From NCBI RefSeq assembly GCF_000203795.2, contig NW_006281099.1:3436532-3500531 (forward strand): a DNA stretch of 64,000 nucleotides. The letters run 5' to 3'. Origin of the DNA: Batrachochytrium dendrobatidis JAM81. Lineage: Eukaryota > Chytridiomycota > Chytridiomycetes > Rhizophydiales. Of this stretch, positions 48,777-63,456 are shown piece by piece. The notes beneath the pieces were generated by a model, which ran no database searches, was not told the origin of the DNA, and saw only the letters and a list, made by a program, of their open reading frames with translations. Numbering within the stretch: position 1 is the stretch's first letter; the number at the start of each line of letters is the position of its first letter. Both the position numbers and the translations under genes were made by a program.

Positions 48777-51700
48777 ATGGCCAGTCGTGTCAAAGACTCT
48801 GACGTTATATTGCCAGAAACACATGAGTTTTCTGATAAACCAAACCATAAACACCGCATCACACCTCGCTCTCAAGGCAAGTGGCTTGACTTTAAGCACA
48901 GATATTTTAGCTTGTCAAGACTATTCGCCTACCTACAATATCTTGACCACTTTTCAAAAAATATATTAATTAAAATGACATTTTTGGATACTTGCAATGA
49001 AAAAATATCATACTGGTACTTGATACACGTGAATAATACCTGTAGCTTTAATATACGAGATTCAACTAAAGGAAATCTTTGATGCCAACCCAGTTACTCC
49101 AAACAGAAATCGAGTAGATTGTTGTTTTCGTGTACTTAAAGATCTTGTTCCAAAAATTGGAACGTTTTCACAAGTTTTGGGAATTATCACTGAAGAACTT
49201 GCACGATCTGTATTTTCCAATGGGCTCACATCAACTAATCAAGAACCATTTATTGAAAGTATCCCATATTTCAGCTTAATGAATCAGATTGATGACGTGA
49301 GGTACGAGTGTAAAAATCAGTCCATGTATTCATAATAGGTGTGCATTAACGCTTCTTGTATCTGTGATACGATTGGAAATGTAGAGCTATAGAAAGTAAC
49401 AAAACCCAAGAAGCGCTTGAAGATTTGCAACAAAGGGTTAAATTTCGCGACTACGATTTAACGGTTTTGTATAAAAAAACTCTATTTTTAAAGTATGCTT
49501 AAATGTTTTTGTATTTCAAGACAACAATGTTTCAAGACTAACTGGTTTAAATAGACAAGAGATTAACGAACGTGAACATCATGAAAAGCAACTTGAAAGA
49601 GATATTGCAAACCTCCAAACAAAAGTTCAGCAATATGAACGAGAAAAAAACGAATTACGCATTGCATCTTTACGCGAAGAAGAGGCTTTAAAAAGTGATA
49701 TTCAAAAACTGCAGGTCAGTTTTTAATTATAGCTGGACAACATATTTGTAGTCCAATGATTTGAACACACCTTGAGTTGCAGCTCATTGGTTTATTAAAA
49801 TAATTTTATTTGATATAGACCAATTTAACCCAGTCAAACAGTATCATTAAAAAACTCACTATGTTCAAAGCGGCATCTAATGATGGATCTGATGGTAAAT
49901 TATATAAGCAACATGTCGTTTCATGAAAAAATATATATGTAGTTTTGACTTTATCTTATTCATTTGGGTCTGTTTAGAAAAAAAGCTGGACAGCGAAATC
50001 GATTCTAATAAGCATGATCTGATTTTCAATTCAAAAGTAAGTTTTGCTGCTACTTGATAAACTACAATTTATTGCAGGAATTCACAATACTAAATGACTT
50101 TGAACGTGCCTTGTATTTAACAAACGCTGTTATAGGGAATGGCTTCTTACGATCTCTACCAGGCCAAACAGTTTCAGCGACAGTTTGCAGAGATTTTGGA
50201 TTTTCAGTTGGATGACTTTGATGCTAGTTTAGCACAAATCCGAAAAAAATACGAAATAATGCAAAGCGTAACAGGAAATAGCCAAACCAATCTTCAAAAC
50301 CAGCAAGTTTATCAAAAAGAGGTAGTCATGACTTTGACTATGCTAAAACATATTCAAATAATGATTGATTGATCTGGCCATGAATGTATTCGACAATTAC
50401 ATTAATGCAGTTTGATTTATACTCAACTGATTGCAGCTTGACGATCTTTTAAAAAAGTTTGCAGCGCATATGCAAGAGTTGCTTGGTGAATTAAAGCTAC
50501 TCGATATACATATCAAGGGACTAGAACTTGTTAATAACAAGCTTTCTGAAGAATCCAGTAATGCCACCATCGATAGTGTTGCAAATATAGCCTCAAGAAA
50601 GTACTCTGGAATTGTATGGTGTCATACTTGCAAATTCATAAATCAGAAAAATAGTATTATATACTGATTATTTTGCTTGTTGATAACATTTAATAGCTGC
50701 AAATTTCAAGTGATAACGGAGCCAGCTTTCATTCTTTCGGAAAGCTTAAATATTGTTCTCAATGTGGTGCTAGAGTAAGTTTTGTCCTTTTTGGATTCTC
50801 GTATTCAAATATAATTGTGCTGATTTTCTTATTTACAAAGCCAGTAGTATGCCCACATCAAGGACTGCACTCTGCGCCAATCAAACTTCCTCAAGGATGT
50901 ACACATTTAAAGTTTATTCATCCCCTACTGCTAATGAGAACGACATTTAATTCAAAGGATTCTCCAGGACCTACATTAAATGTACTAGGTGGCCAGAACA
51001 ATGACAAGACTTTTCAAACAGAAGACGAAGATAACAATGTAATTTTTAGCTGTGTATTTATTGTCGACTCGACCATGCATTGTGTTGGTTCAACCATCCT
51101 CATCGGTATATTAATTGACATCACCAATATTTTGCAGATCTCAGCAGCATTTCTCAGAATATGGGGAGAATACTACAGAAACAGAAATGGGTTCAAGCCA
51201 ACGCTCAATCGAACGTACTCTTTGCAAAAGTTGCTCAGTTTTATCCAAGAAATTTACGACATGCGCTGGAAACTAGAGATCAAATATGACGAAGGCGAAT
51301 TTTCTGAAGATACTGAGCTACCAACCTTTATTGTGGGTCAAGTTTTAAACTTTTGATCAATCAGATTAAAATCAATACATTATTAAAAGCTTTGTGTTAC
51401 TGACATGTTTTGTCCATTTTTTAGAATTTCTTTTACAAGACGATTATTGATCGCTATCAAATTGAAGAGGTGGCAATCAAGGCTATACATGATATCTTTC
51501 ATGGACTGCAAATCCACGAGAGCGCAAATCAGGTAATTTTGTGATATGGGAGATTCATCACTACTATTGCACACTGAGAGTGGTTTTAGCTATAGTTTTT
51601 AATAGTTTATTTGTACTTTTTCAAGATTGTAGGAATATTTGTAACCCATCTTAGTGGGCACGAAGATGTCATATGGAAATATCATTATATGGCAAAAAAG

Positions 51701-52385
51701 CTGATTTATAGCAAGTCAGAGCCCATGGATATGGTTCGGTATCGTCAAATCATTTTTATCATTTATCCCAATCAGCCAGTAAGCGAATGCAAGAGTTTGA
51801 GACATGGTTTTGACAGATTTAAATCTAACTATATTTGTATGTCAGAGGGAAATGTATGATCAGATGGAACTCGAGTATATTGCGTACTGCAAAAACAAGG
51901 TTTCAAAAGAATCCATGGACGATCATTTGGTGCACATGCTGCATACCGGAATTGAACCCAATTTTAAATTTGTAAGTAAATACAAGATTTATCGCAAGTC
52001 ATTGTAAGATTTAACTCGGCTGACTTTAACATGAATGATTTAGTTTTTTCGATGTTTTCAAAAGTTTGATTATCAGAAAAAAGGATATCTGGCATACGAA
52101 GACTTTGATGAAGCTTTGACACAGATCCTGCCTTCAGCATCAAATCGTGAACGACGGGTACGATATAAGCTTGCAGAACTGGATGGAAAAAAGGACAAGG
52201 TTACAATTGATCGTTTGGCACACATTGCAGCATATATAATCATGTACAGCTGCTATATGAGCAAGTGGGCAATACAATCGCTTATTTCGACAGATTTTAT
52301 TGAATTTATGGGAGGAAGAGATTCAGCTAGCAGTACTGCTGAATTCCAAAATAACAATGGAGATTATTCTAATTGGAAATCATGA
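48777..52385 (+). CDS. Probable conserved ciliary/flagellar coiled-coil protein
   Basis: I cannot name the family. The gene has a dozen or more short exons. After MASRVKDSDVILPETHEFSD, a GC-AG intron (48877-49045) joins RSQ-ALIYEIQLKEIFDANP. Then come CCFRVLKDLVPKIGTFSQVL and IPYFSLMNQIDDVR, a coiled-coil stretch (REHHEKQLERDIANLQTKVQ), a possible zinc-binding pair (YCSQCGA, CPHQG), LRIWGEYYRNRNGFKPTLNR with SLQKLLSFIQEIYDMRWKLE, then IVGIFVTHLSGHEDVIWKYH. Near the C-terminus FRCFQKFDYQKKGYLAYEDF is EF-hand-like, with a degenerate loop. The ordered architecture, exon-rich structure and presence of an axonemal dynein gene nearby suggest a flagellar role, but this is inference. The divergent F-BAR gene gives no direct clue. 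Confidence 0.65.
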
Positions 52386-52416
52386 TGTAAGATCTCGTGC
52401 ATTGTACTGCAACGTA

Positions 52417-52777
52417 TTTACATAAAATGAAATACTATCTTGCAGTGATGGCCTTTGGAAATAAACAATGGTTAAATATTTATTGCGCTTTCATACTAGA
52501 AACTGATTGCTTCAATAAGTACAACGTCCATCATATGATGAATACCATCAAATCATTCACTTTTGACATAACCATACATTGTAATGCTTGGTTTGGAGAG
52601 TTTGAAACTAAACAAGTTCAAGATTTACAAATCAGACGTGAATGCTGTTTTAAACACTCGTTCAGTCTATACAAAAACGAGCACAAAGAAAGATCGTCTT
52701 GAGTTTAAAAGAAAATACTGTCTAGCGAATGTTCGTGTCATTCAATCAACTGTTAATGTTTTGCGTGAATACGACTG
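52417..52777. mobile_element. MITE-like element, copy J (361 bp, TA-flanked)
   Basis: The left end is CTGCAACGTATTTACATAAAATG, the right end TTGCGTGAATACGACTG; both are bounded by TA. The subterminal 'aaatactatcttgcagtgatggcc' places it with copies D and F, and 'ggaaataaacaatggttaaatatt' with copy G. It ends about 110 bp upstream of the NDUFS8 start codon and fills most of the 503-bp spacer 52386-52888. Confidence 0.8.
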
Positions 52778-52888
52778 TAATAATGGGCCAGACCGAATAA
52801 TTCAACTCGAGATTTGGTCAATGGACGAATCAAACAAAAACAAAAACTTTGACTTGCAACTCGCAATAAGAACTCGAGTGGAACAAGA

Positions 52889-54112
<1,224 letters not shown>

Positions 54113-54496
54113 TTGCAATGCTGAGCACTGATGGTTTTTTGTTTGACATTCATATAAAGTCTCTTAATGTTTTGGGGCACTCTTTAGTAATTTTGGGGTG
54201 TTTAATAATGATCTTGGATTGAGAGACTTATAATCAGCATTGTGTTGGGATTTCTAAAAGTATTGATGCATTTCAACTTTTTTCAAGTATAGTGTCTGAT
54301 TAATAGTTTTGTTTTAAATATGGATATTTGTATCTGCCAATCATTCAGTCAAGTTGGCACGCAAATGTATCCAGTCTATATTATGGATTGCATATTCATG
54401 ACTCGCTATCGATGCACGTTTTATTTTTTAGCTTCATAACACTTGTAAATTGTGACCTCTACAACTGATACAAAATTACATGTAACAAAAGCTATT
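54113..54496. other. Convergent 3' spacer NDUFS8 / coiled-coil gene
   Basis: 384 AT-rich bases between converging stop codons. No open frame of note, no repeat copy. It presumably holds both polyadenylation sites. Confidence 0.4.
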
Positions 54497-57400
54497 CTAT
54501 TTTACAGTTTGTAAAATTGGCTCTTTGATCGGTGCCTTGTCTATTGGTTGTTCTTGCCCATACTTGGTGGATGTAATGGTCACATCCATATCCGGAGTAC
54601 ATGTCATGCATTCTTTAAGATTCAAAACTCTTCGTCGTTCATCAACGTACTTTGACTGGTCAAGAATAAGCTGTTTCTGTTTCTGCTCAAAATTGCTAAT
54701 TTGTTTTGCAAACTGTAACTTGTGCTCTTCTTGTATCTGAATTTCCATTTTCAACCGCTGGTTTTCGCGATATGCTGTCGTGGTTGCCTTGTTAATGAAT
54801 GACGATAACTCCTGTTGTAAACTCACGTTAGTACACATTGAGCTACTCATGGGTTTTATGTGAATGCTGTTTGAATTCAACATTAATGCAGATAGAATCT
54901 AGTACTTACTGTTTTGGCATCATCAATGATTTGCATGATGCGATTAATCACAATTTGCTCAGCTTCCCGTTCTTCAATCTTGAATTTTTCTTGATATTCC
55001 ATTTGAAGTCGTTGATACTCCAAAAGCATCTGCTCTTTTCGTTCATATTCTGCAGCAACTCTTTTTGCAATGACCTCTGGATCCAAAAACGTCATATTCT
55101 AAATGCATGCAAGTTATAAAAAATTCTCATTTAAAATACAGTATAGTAGATAATTTCGTAAAGTACAATCTCAGTACTTGCTTTAAATTCTTTCAGATCT
55201 ATGTGCTCTTGAACCTGCTGGTTGTATCGGTTCTTTGTTTCCTCTAGTTTGGTTTCTTTTGCTGAACAACATAAGTAATTGGTAAAAATTAAGACAGTTG
55301 GATAAGCGTTTGATTGAAATAAACAAGCTACAGATTGGCATTGCTACCACTCAAAATAACAAGAAAATCAATAGATACCTTGAATACTTTCATTTCCCGA
55401 TCGAATAAGTGTAGCATATGCCTTTGCAAGTCGTTTTCGTTGCACATTTCTTTCTCTTTGCAATCGTTTAATCATGCTATCAGACTCTTCGTTTTTGAGC
55501 AAAGTGGATGAGACTCGCCTATTGATGTCTGCAACCACATTTTCATACTCGGCCTTCAATTTTGTATTTTCGTTTTTAAGATCCAACATTGATTTATGAT
55601 AGGTATTCAGTGATGCCATATGCGTGATGATATATACGCGGGATTCTTCTAATGCCTGCACCTTGTCTAGCATTTTTTGTTTGAGCATCTCCTTGTGTTT
55701 TTTGCGCAGTCGACCCATGGATCGAGAATTCTTACTTACCACGGCAAAGCGAGAGGGATTTTTGTCAATAAGAAATTCATCCATTTGACCCGTTTCGGTT
55801 GCATGAATGGCTGCTGCTAATGCTTTGCGTGCACCTACACGCAGGTTGCGTCCGCCCATAAGAAACCGAGCATACACGTCGCCTGGACCACGAAATGCTC
55901 CTGTAGTGTCACCAAGAAGATTTAGCTGTGATTCTGTAAGTGATGTCAGAGGATTTGGATTTGTTTTAGGTTTTAGTGTGTTGTCAGTTTCGTCAATCTC
56001 CTGTTTGACTGGATGTGCCGCGACTATTTTTTGTCCAACTCTTGGATCCAGAATATTAGGCTTGATACTTGGTTTTCTGTCAGGATTAGCTTCAGTTTGA
56101 TGAAAAGCTGGTCTAGTGTTCATGTCTTCCGATTCCTGGATATTTTGTTTGAATAAAGTTGCATCTTGATTTTCTTTTTGACTGCCATTAGAGTCAAAAG
56201 ATGTTTCTTGCAACATCATATTTGCTGCAACCTTTTCCAGCACATTGCTCAAGTTTTCAAATGTGTTGGTATTCGGAGCCTTGTCTTCAGCTTCTCGTGA
56301 TTGTTTGGATTCATCTTTACTACATTGTGCAGAATATGTTTTTGATAGTTCAAAAACACTTTCATCGTCGTCGTCATCTTCGCCGTCACGAACAGCAAGT
56401 AGCTCATCTATATCTGACTCTTCGTGATCTTCATCACTTGATACGCTTTTTGGAGACTGGGAAGCAGTATCCACTTGATCATTTGTCACTGCGGTTGTCA
56501 TTTCCAATTTTGTTTTTAAAAGCCCAATCCGTTGAGCCAGTCGTCCTTTCATATCTGCTTGAAAAACAGCTTGTCTTCTAGTCATGTCCATATGTGTTTT
56601 AAGCTTGGAAATCTGACTTTGGTTCAAATCTTGAGGTAATTGATGTTTACTGGGTTTACGGACCGAAAGAAGCGGTCTGGGTTTGAAATGCATGGATCCT
56701 CGAAATGTTTTGCTCAAAGAAAGTGAATCGATTTTAGTTTCTTTGACTGGTAACTGCTTGGGAGCTGGTGTGGTTGTTGGCTGACCATCTTTACTTTTTA
56801 ACAAAGACTTTTGCTTGGTATCTGGTTTAATGCGTGGCAAAGCAGTATTCTGTTTTGTAACTGAACTAAAAGCAATCAACATGCAAGAATATTAAAAAGC
56901 GGTATACAATAAAGTTTGATAATGATATACTGATAGTCATACTGATGATCATACCGATTGCTATTGTTGAATGGTAATTCTGCCTTTTTTGAATGGTGTT
57001 TTATAGGTTTGGTGGGTGGAGCAACCAATGAATCTATATTTTTTGATTTGATTGGTTTGACAGATCCAGTATCGGGATTTTTCAAAGCAGTATTGTTGTT
57101 TGATCCAGAATCTGATGCTTGTGTTGAAACATAGACTATTTGTGGTGACTTTGAGTCGAGCCTGGATGGTAAAGCTGGAGTTTTTGAAATGTTCAACTGG
57201 TGCGAGTAGTATTTTTTGGGCAACTTTTTCAAAGCATCAGGAATGCACGATGCAAGGCTGTTTTGGGATACGCTGGGGATAAAAGACATAGTTAAAGGAT
57301 GCTCTTTTCCAAACACTTTTGATGGCAATGCCTGTTGAGTTGTATTGATTGAATTTGATGGCTTTCCAGATTCAGGTTTGTCGAAATCTACAAAATGAAT

Positions 57401-57724
57401 GGAGCGAGTGAGTTGTCGTTTAGATAACGCCAATGATGGCTCCTGAAAACTCAATGAAGTCTTTATAGATTCCACTGTAAATTCTGGTGTTATTATGTTT
57501 CCATTCTGTTTCATTGTATCTGCTGGTTGCTGGATTTGACTTTGACCTCCAAGACTCGAGATATCGCCTGGCTTGTCAGCTGTGGATTGAACATGCAGTC
57601 TATCAGATGCATTTTGCATTTTTGCCCAGTCCTCCCATTGAGGAATTCTTCGTTTCGTGAGAATGGGATTCGGAGTGATTTTGAGACCACTCTGGTTTGC
57701 TGGTCGACTTGGTCTTTGCGACAT
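54497..57724 (-). CDS. Hypothetical coiled-coil protein
   Basis: Not recognised with confidence. Exons read from MSQRPSRPANQSGLKITPNP at 57724 to EPILQTVK at 54497. The first exon and the start of the long second exon (55368-56882) are basic, Ser/Pro-rich and probably disordered, with an acidic run (EDHEESDIDELLAVRDGEDD). The rest is largely alpha-helical: LLGDTTGAFRGPGDVYARFL, GRLRKKHKEMLKQKMLDKVQ, then a coiled coil (LDLKNENTKLKAEYENVVAD, MTFLDPEVIAKRVAAEYERK). The C-terminal FLDPEVIAKR...YERKEQMLLEYQRLQ and later QISNFEQKQKQLILDQSKYV recall coiled-coil proteins of basal bodies and cilia, but this is only a resemblance. It is divergent from RRP43, with 123 bp between start codons. Confidence 0.7.
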
Positions 57725-57847
57725 GCTTCATAAAGCCTATTCAAATTGTCAGTCAAATCTGATGGCGACAATTTGGAAATTTTATGTTTTTCTTCCCGAC
57801 TGCAGATAAAGATAACACTTTAAAGCAATAATATCTGCATTTTATTA
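57725..57847. promoter_or_regulatory. Very short bidirectional promoter (coiled-coil gene / RRP43)
   Basis: Only 123 bp lie between divergent start codons. Both genes must share a core promoter region or initiate on overlapping DNA. A 'taaagcaataat' A-rich stretch precedes the RRP43 ATG. Confidence 0.5.
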
Positions 57848-59200
57848 ATGAGTGCTGATATACAAATGGTACCGCAGGAATCCGATCACTCCAAAGATAG
57901 TGGGTTTGTTCTTGATCCAGATACGTTTAAAAAGATTCAACCACTCGAGTATCACCGTCGGTTTATTCAGGAAGGTGTGCGTGCGGATGGACGGCCATTG
58001 CTTCATTTCAGAAACACAGAGCTTGACTTTGGTAAGTCTACTATGAGGATCTGCAATTGGCCTGCTGAATTGTATCGAGTTTATTGTTGGTCAATAGTCG
58101 ACTTTGAATTTAAACACTGTATCTGAGTGATCCTGATGTGCTGATGATACTATTTCCATATTTATTATAGGTCCAATTACATCTGCTAGTGGGTCAGTAT
58201 CTGTTAAAGTAGGAGACACATCAGTGATTTGTGCCATCAAGGCAGAACTTGCAGAGCCAGCGCCTACTTTGCCCTATCAAGGCTATCTTGGTAAGTGATT
58301 TGGTTCTGTATTGACTAATTTACGCATGCTTATACTCGTCAATTAAACAATTTGAAATGATTGCTCTTGTATCGTAGTGCCCAATGTTGATCTGCCTGCT
58401 CTTTGTGCATCTCATTTTCGACCTGGTCCACCTTGCGAGTTGGCACAGAGCATCAGCACATTTTTGAACAACATCATATCTAGGTACCAGCTGGATTGAA
58501 TTTTTATTTCGACGAGCAATTGGCTAATCTATGATTGCTTGCTCAATAAGTGGTAATGTTTTAGATCTAGAAAGTCTGTGTGTTGTACCTGGGAAAGTTG
58601 TGTGGGTTTTGTACGCAGACATTGTTTGCTTGAATTATGCTGGTAATATTTTCGATGCTTCAGTTGATGCACTTATAGCTGCACTTTGCAATGGTATGTT
58701 GCTTTCGATATTATTTTGACTGAAAACATCAGTTTTAATTCTGCATTTTTAAGAATGCTGAACATGTACTAATATGGTTTGATTTAATTACTAGTCAAGT
58801 TGCCCGAAGTAACTATTTCAGATGAATCTGCTCCGGTTATTAATAATTTGCCAGCTAAACCGCTGAAACTGAATCGCATTTTAATCTCATCTACATTTGC
58901 CATATTTGATGGGTATGCAACATTGAATGCCGAGAATTATTGCTTGATGCGTTTTTAAAATGACTGCAGGATTAACTCGATATACTTGATTACAGACAAA
59001 CACTGCTGGCTGATCCTACACACGAGGAAGAACCACTTGTGTCTAGCACTGTTACTATTGTAGTAGATGACAAGGACTGTATTTGTGCGATTCATAAGCC
59101 AGGCGGTGTTTCCATAACTAAAGCAGTCATTGATGAGTGTTTGACACTTGCTAAATCCCGCACACCATCATTTATGAAGCTGATCTCAAATACAGTTTAG
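57848..59200 (+). CDS. RRP43: Exosome core subunit RRP43 (RNase PH-like)
   Basis: A structural subunit of the six-member RNase PH-like ring of the RNA exosome (EXOSC8 in animals); this ring is catalytically inactive in eukaryotes. Exons join as FKKIQPLEYHRRFIQEGVRA then DGRPLLHFRNTELDF, GPITSASGSVSVKVGDTSVI, VDLPALCASHFRPGPPCELA, ISSGNVLDLESLCVVPGKVV, WVLYADIVCLNYAGNIFDAS and DALIAALCN, then KLPEVTIS and ILISSTFAIFD. The end is TLAKSRTPSFMKLISNTV. There are seven or so exons; the 58541-region acceptor (AATAAG) is chosen because it alone keeps SGNVLDLESLC in frame. The product is about 290 residues, normal for the family. Confidence 0.93.
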
Positions 59201-59338
59201 ATTCAATGAATTTGCAGTGTTTTAGTTGAGAGTTGTAAGATTGCATCCAAGTTTATATTTGATTTGATGGTTAGCAAAACTGCAGTTTCTTTTTTGCTTA
59301 GAAACTGTCAGACCACACAAGATCTGAGTATTGTAATC

Positions 59339-62300
59339 ATGGGAGCTGCAGAAAGCAAGCTTGCTTTTCGAAAGAATGTATTCGCCTTGTATGAGCACCA
59401 GGCAAGTGCATTGCTCTAGCACACACTGCATACATATGGCTGTATGAATGCGACCTTGTGTCGCAACCCATGCCAATCGTGATATTGGCTAGATTACCAG
59501 CAAGCCAGTCCAGGCCTATTCCATCATCGTATTCCTTTCTATTGTGGGATTTGAGAACTATGGGCTTATGATACAGCTCTTTACTACTGCATCTTTGTCC
59601 AGCCAGCATATTGCTAATTTACTATTCCGTCTATTATCCTTAAATTCATGGCGGATGACTAGGCAATCCCACAAGATAACCAAGCCTTCTGGGACTCATT
59701 CTTAGAGCTGCCTGACACTCCGGAAAATGTGTTTAATCTCATATCTCCCAAAGATGTGCGCAAGATCATCCAAGAGCATCCAGAGAATATCAAAATGCTT
59801 GTTCAAAAGGTAAACTTCATTGCTGATTTCACATTAAAGGAGCGATCAATCTAAAATGTCTAGATCTACGGATATATCTTATCCAGTAACGATTACAGTC
59901 ATTGATTTCATTTGTTGTTTGTGGAGTTACCAATAAATATACTTTGTCAGATCTCCGTTTTTGCAGATCCCAATCATAAATGAAAGCCAAATGGCTGCTA
60001 TATTTGCATTAACACTATTCTTGTATCTGTTTTGCTGAATTGATTAAAATAGGTTTCTGCTCATATTTTAGGATTCAGCCAACTTACCAGTCGTCCTCAG
60101 CCCAAAGACATCAAAGAGGTTTTAAATGCCGTCCGGATCTTGACAAGACTATTGCCATTTATTTTTGAATTGGATGATGGTGGTGTGCTTGAGTCTAGTA
60201 TGTTTTGGGACAACGAGATCAAAGAGTCTGTTCCTCAATCTACTGCCGAAGCCAAGGATGGTGGTATACCTACGCTTGGCAGTCGGCTTGCTATTGCAGC
60301 AGTCCAGCTTCTGTTTTACCAAAAGTTTGTTTTTAATCATTTCAACTACATTGACATCCCCATATATCTGATTTACTAACATTTAATGCTTTAGATTCAC
60401 GCTGCCAGATCTAGATACTGACTCGGAGAATGTCAGATTTTCTATTTGGTACGAATTTTTGCTTGCTGAGCTTACTATTCCAATCAGCAGCTAAACATTT
60501 GATTTATCTGATCAACTAGGTTGAAAGGAGTGGGTGCTACAGATTCGCTACCAACATCAAGAGATGAAATTATCCATCGCATCGAAGTGCTTCGACTATT
60601 GTTCACAATGATGTCTTGTACTCTATACTGTAAACCAAATCAACTCATTGAGAATGAGAACAAATGGACAAATGTGGTTATTTCAAAATTGGAAAAAAAA
60701 CATGCTCTGTGCCTTTTGTGTTCACTTCTCAACACGATTACAACCTATGATCCTATTGGTTGGGCAGCTCTACCCTATAATTATGTTTGTATTTTTTCTT
60801 TGGATCAAGTTTTGATATATTTAAAGCCTACGTTAAATTTAACACTAGTTTAAATGCTGTAGCTTTTTTTTGGAGACGTTCAGGAACCTTTTGTTTCTAT
60901 TTGCACTCAAACTCTCACTGCTCTGCTAGACTATAAATCTTGGGAGTCCTCTACTACAAAGCATGCACGTGCAGAAAGGCGAGTCTATAAATTATATAGT
61001 CATGATTGTTGTAATTTGACGAGACTAATTATTACCAACATTGCTTAATCGAAAATAGTCAAAACTCTACAAGTGGTGCTGTATCTGATGATCAAATCAA
61101 TACGGCGGTTAGTTCCACCAGTGCTACCAACGTAAAAGTATTTGATTTTTGCAGTGCATTATTTCTAAACCATTGTGTTGGTATCAGATTGTGTTTTGAT
61201 AATATACTGACATGATCAAATTGATCTCTGTTTTACATGCAAATAGTTGGCAGGAATGTCCAATGATTTTAGATACTATTCTGGGAAGATTTACAAGACT
61301 GAGGACTTTGAACTCATATCAGCAGGCTTAGCGCGTCTACTTCGAAACCCTCTTGATGCAAGTATTTACATTGTTACAGATTCAACAAAATACTGCTCAT
61401 TTACTGAATTATCAATTTATTTTTATATATAGGCGGGCAAAGCTTATTTACCAGGGTCGACCAAGAAGATTTCCATAACTACAGAACTTTTGACTCTTTT
61501 ATGGGTTTTGATCAACACAAACGAGGCAAGTTTTTAAAATAACGTTTTTTCGACTCGAGTATTTTGGATTGATCTAATGTTTTTATTTTGTTTTTAGGGA
61601 TTCTTACGGCACCTTGTTGGATCCGCTCATTTGCTTATCATCATGGAAGCTTTGCTTGGCGTATGCTTAGAAGTACGGAGAGAGCCTGGTGAGTTTGTTA
61701 TGATTATCTGCTACTATAGCATGTTGCGTTCAAGTTTGTGCAGCAATCACCTAGTAACAAATGGTTTAATTTGGACTATTGCCATTTTTGGTTTGAATGA
61801 AATCAGCTCGTGCAGGATCATTAAGACTGGCCTGTTTTATCTTACATATTCTCTCACAAGAACGTGGATTTGGAGTGTCGTTGAATGAGCCTTTTGATAT
61901 GGCCACTGTCGGCTCACTTTCCAGACACTTTCCCGTTTTTTCTCAGGGCTGCTGGGGTGATTTTTTGTTTTTGGTAGGCAGTTTTGTATGCTTTATAAAC
62001 TGCTTGTGCTAATTAATGTTGTGGTCAATGGTGGATTGAAGGGTTTAGATACATTTTGCTAACATTGAAAGCGACTTGTTTGATTGTTTTGGCTTAGTCG
62101 GTATATGTCATCTTGTCTACTACTGGACCTATGCGTCCAGTGATTTTAAGCCTTCAAGAACCACTGCTAGTTGTACTTGCAAATTCATCACCACTTGTAA
62201 AATGTCTTACAGCAACAACTGCCAATAAGCTTATTTCACTTTTTGATGTATTTTCGAGTCCAGCATTTTTGCTTTCCAAGGAGCACAACTACCGACTACT

Positions 62301-63279
62301 CTATTATCTCCTTGACATTTTCAACAATATTATTCAATATCAATTTGCAGGCAATGCACAGTTGATTTACTCGTTGGTGCGTCATAAGGATAAGATCAAT
62401 AGTCTGTATCAAATGTCATTGAAGAGTGCGATTAGCGAGATTGAGCGGATGCGACTTGCCGACTCGAAGCGTCTGGATGGAAAATCTCAAACTTTGACTG
62501 CTACTGAGTCTACCTTGCTACAGGATACGGAAACCAACACACCACAAGAGCCTGCTGATGTGATAGCATCTACTGAAACTGTAAAAAATGAGGATCCAGT
62601 TCAGGATCAGGAAAAGTCGGAACTTTCTGAAAAGGCAAAAGGCAAGCTTCCAGATCGGTCTGAGATAGCTGACAAGGAAAGCAAAGTTGTACCTGTTACC
62701 AGTACAGACTTGCCATTAACTGAGGAGCCAACCACTCCAGTTTTTCGATCCAAATGTGGATTTAAGCCAACCGAAGAATGGGTACGTTGCTGTTTACTAG
62801 ATTGGTTGTTGACATCTGGGGTTTTAACCACAACATATTGTTAAATTATAGTTTCATTCATGGCGCTCGCAGCTGCCCTTATTGGTACTTTTGTCACTTT
62901 CCGACTATCTTCGACCACGCATTGAGCAGTTTTGTGTTGATAATGGGCTTAACGATGACCGCAAAGTAGTCGAATTTTTGTCCAAGGAGACTGTTGTTGG
63001 TGTCCTTCCTCAACCACACTTGATCATGATGCGCTCGTTTACTTATTCTGACCCGATGCATGTATGGTTTACAAGCTATTTTTGGGTAAAGTGACTAGAT
63101 CTAGCGATACCGATTTTAAATTTGCTGCAATACTGATTGTTGAACATGTCTATATATAGGGTACGGTATATCTGAAAGCGACAGAGACAATGAGTGCAGA
63201 GACTGCCAAAATATGTCCTCCTATTTGGCTTGGAACAGCGATTCAACTGTTTCATGTTCGAGTGAATGCTTCTAAATAA
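59339..63279 (+). CDS. HID1: HID1-domain protein
   Basis: HID1 (Ftp105 in fission yeast) is a myristoylated peripheral Golgi protein that helps in trafficking. Exon 1 (59339-59401) encodes MGAAESKLAFRKNVFALYEH; the Gly after Met fits N-myristoylation. It is joined through a GC-AG intron (59402-59662) to AIPQDNQAFWDSFLELPDTP. Next come VFNLISPKDVRKIIQEHPEN, AVRILTRLLPFIFELDDGG, HRIEVLRLLFTMMSCTLYCK and TITTYDPIGWAALPYNY, then GMSNDFRYYSGKIYKTEDFE, INTNEGFLRHLVGS, RLACFILHILSQERGFGVSL, LEPLLVVLANSSPLVKCLTA-type sequence and LIYSLVRHKDKINSLYQM. An acidic Thr/Glu-rich linker follows, then the C-terminal block ending WLGTAIQLFHVRVNASK. More than ten exons. The length is typical of HID1. Confidence 0.94.
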
Positions 63280-63456
63280 GTTGAAGTATTCGAGTAGTTT
63301 AAGAATGTCGAAAGCAGTTTTATCGAAATGAATTTGGAGCGTTACATAAAAACTATATTTGATTAATTGAAAACTCGCAAAGCATATTTGTACTCTGACG
63401 GCTAATGCTCGAGTATAAAAACGAGCTGTTTGGTGATTTAAACCGACATTCACCAA

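Noticed and set aside
59222..59609. Minus-strand frames over the start of HID1
   Set aside because: The plus strand carries the diagnostic MGAAESKLAFRK exon and a GC-AG intron; the minus frames have no recognisable product.
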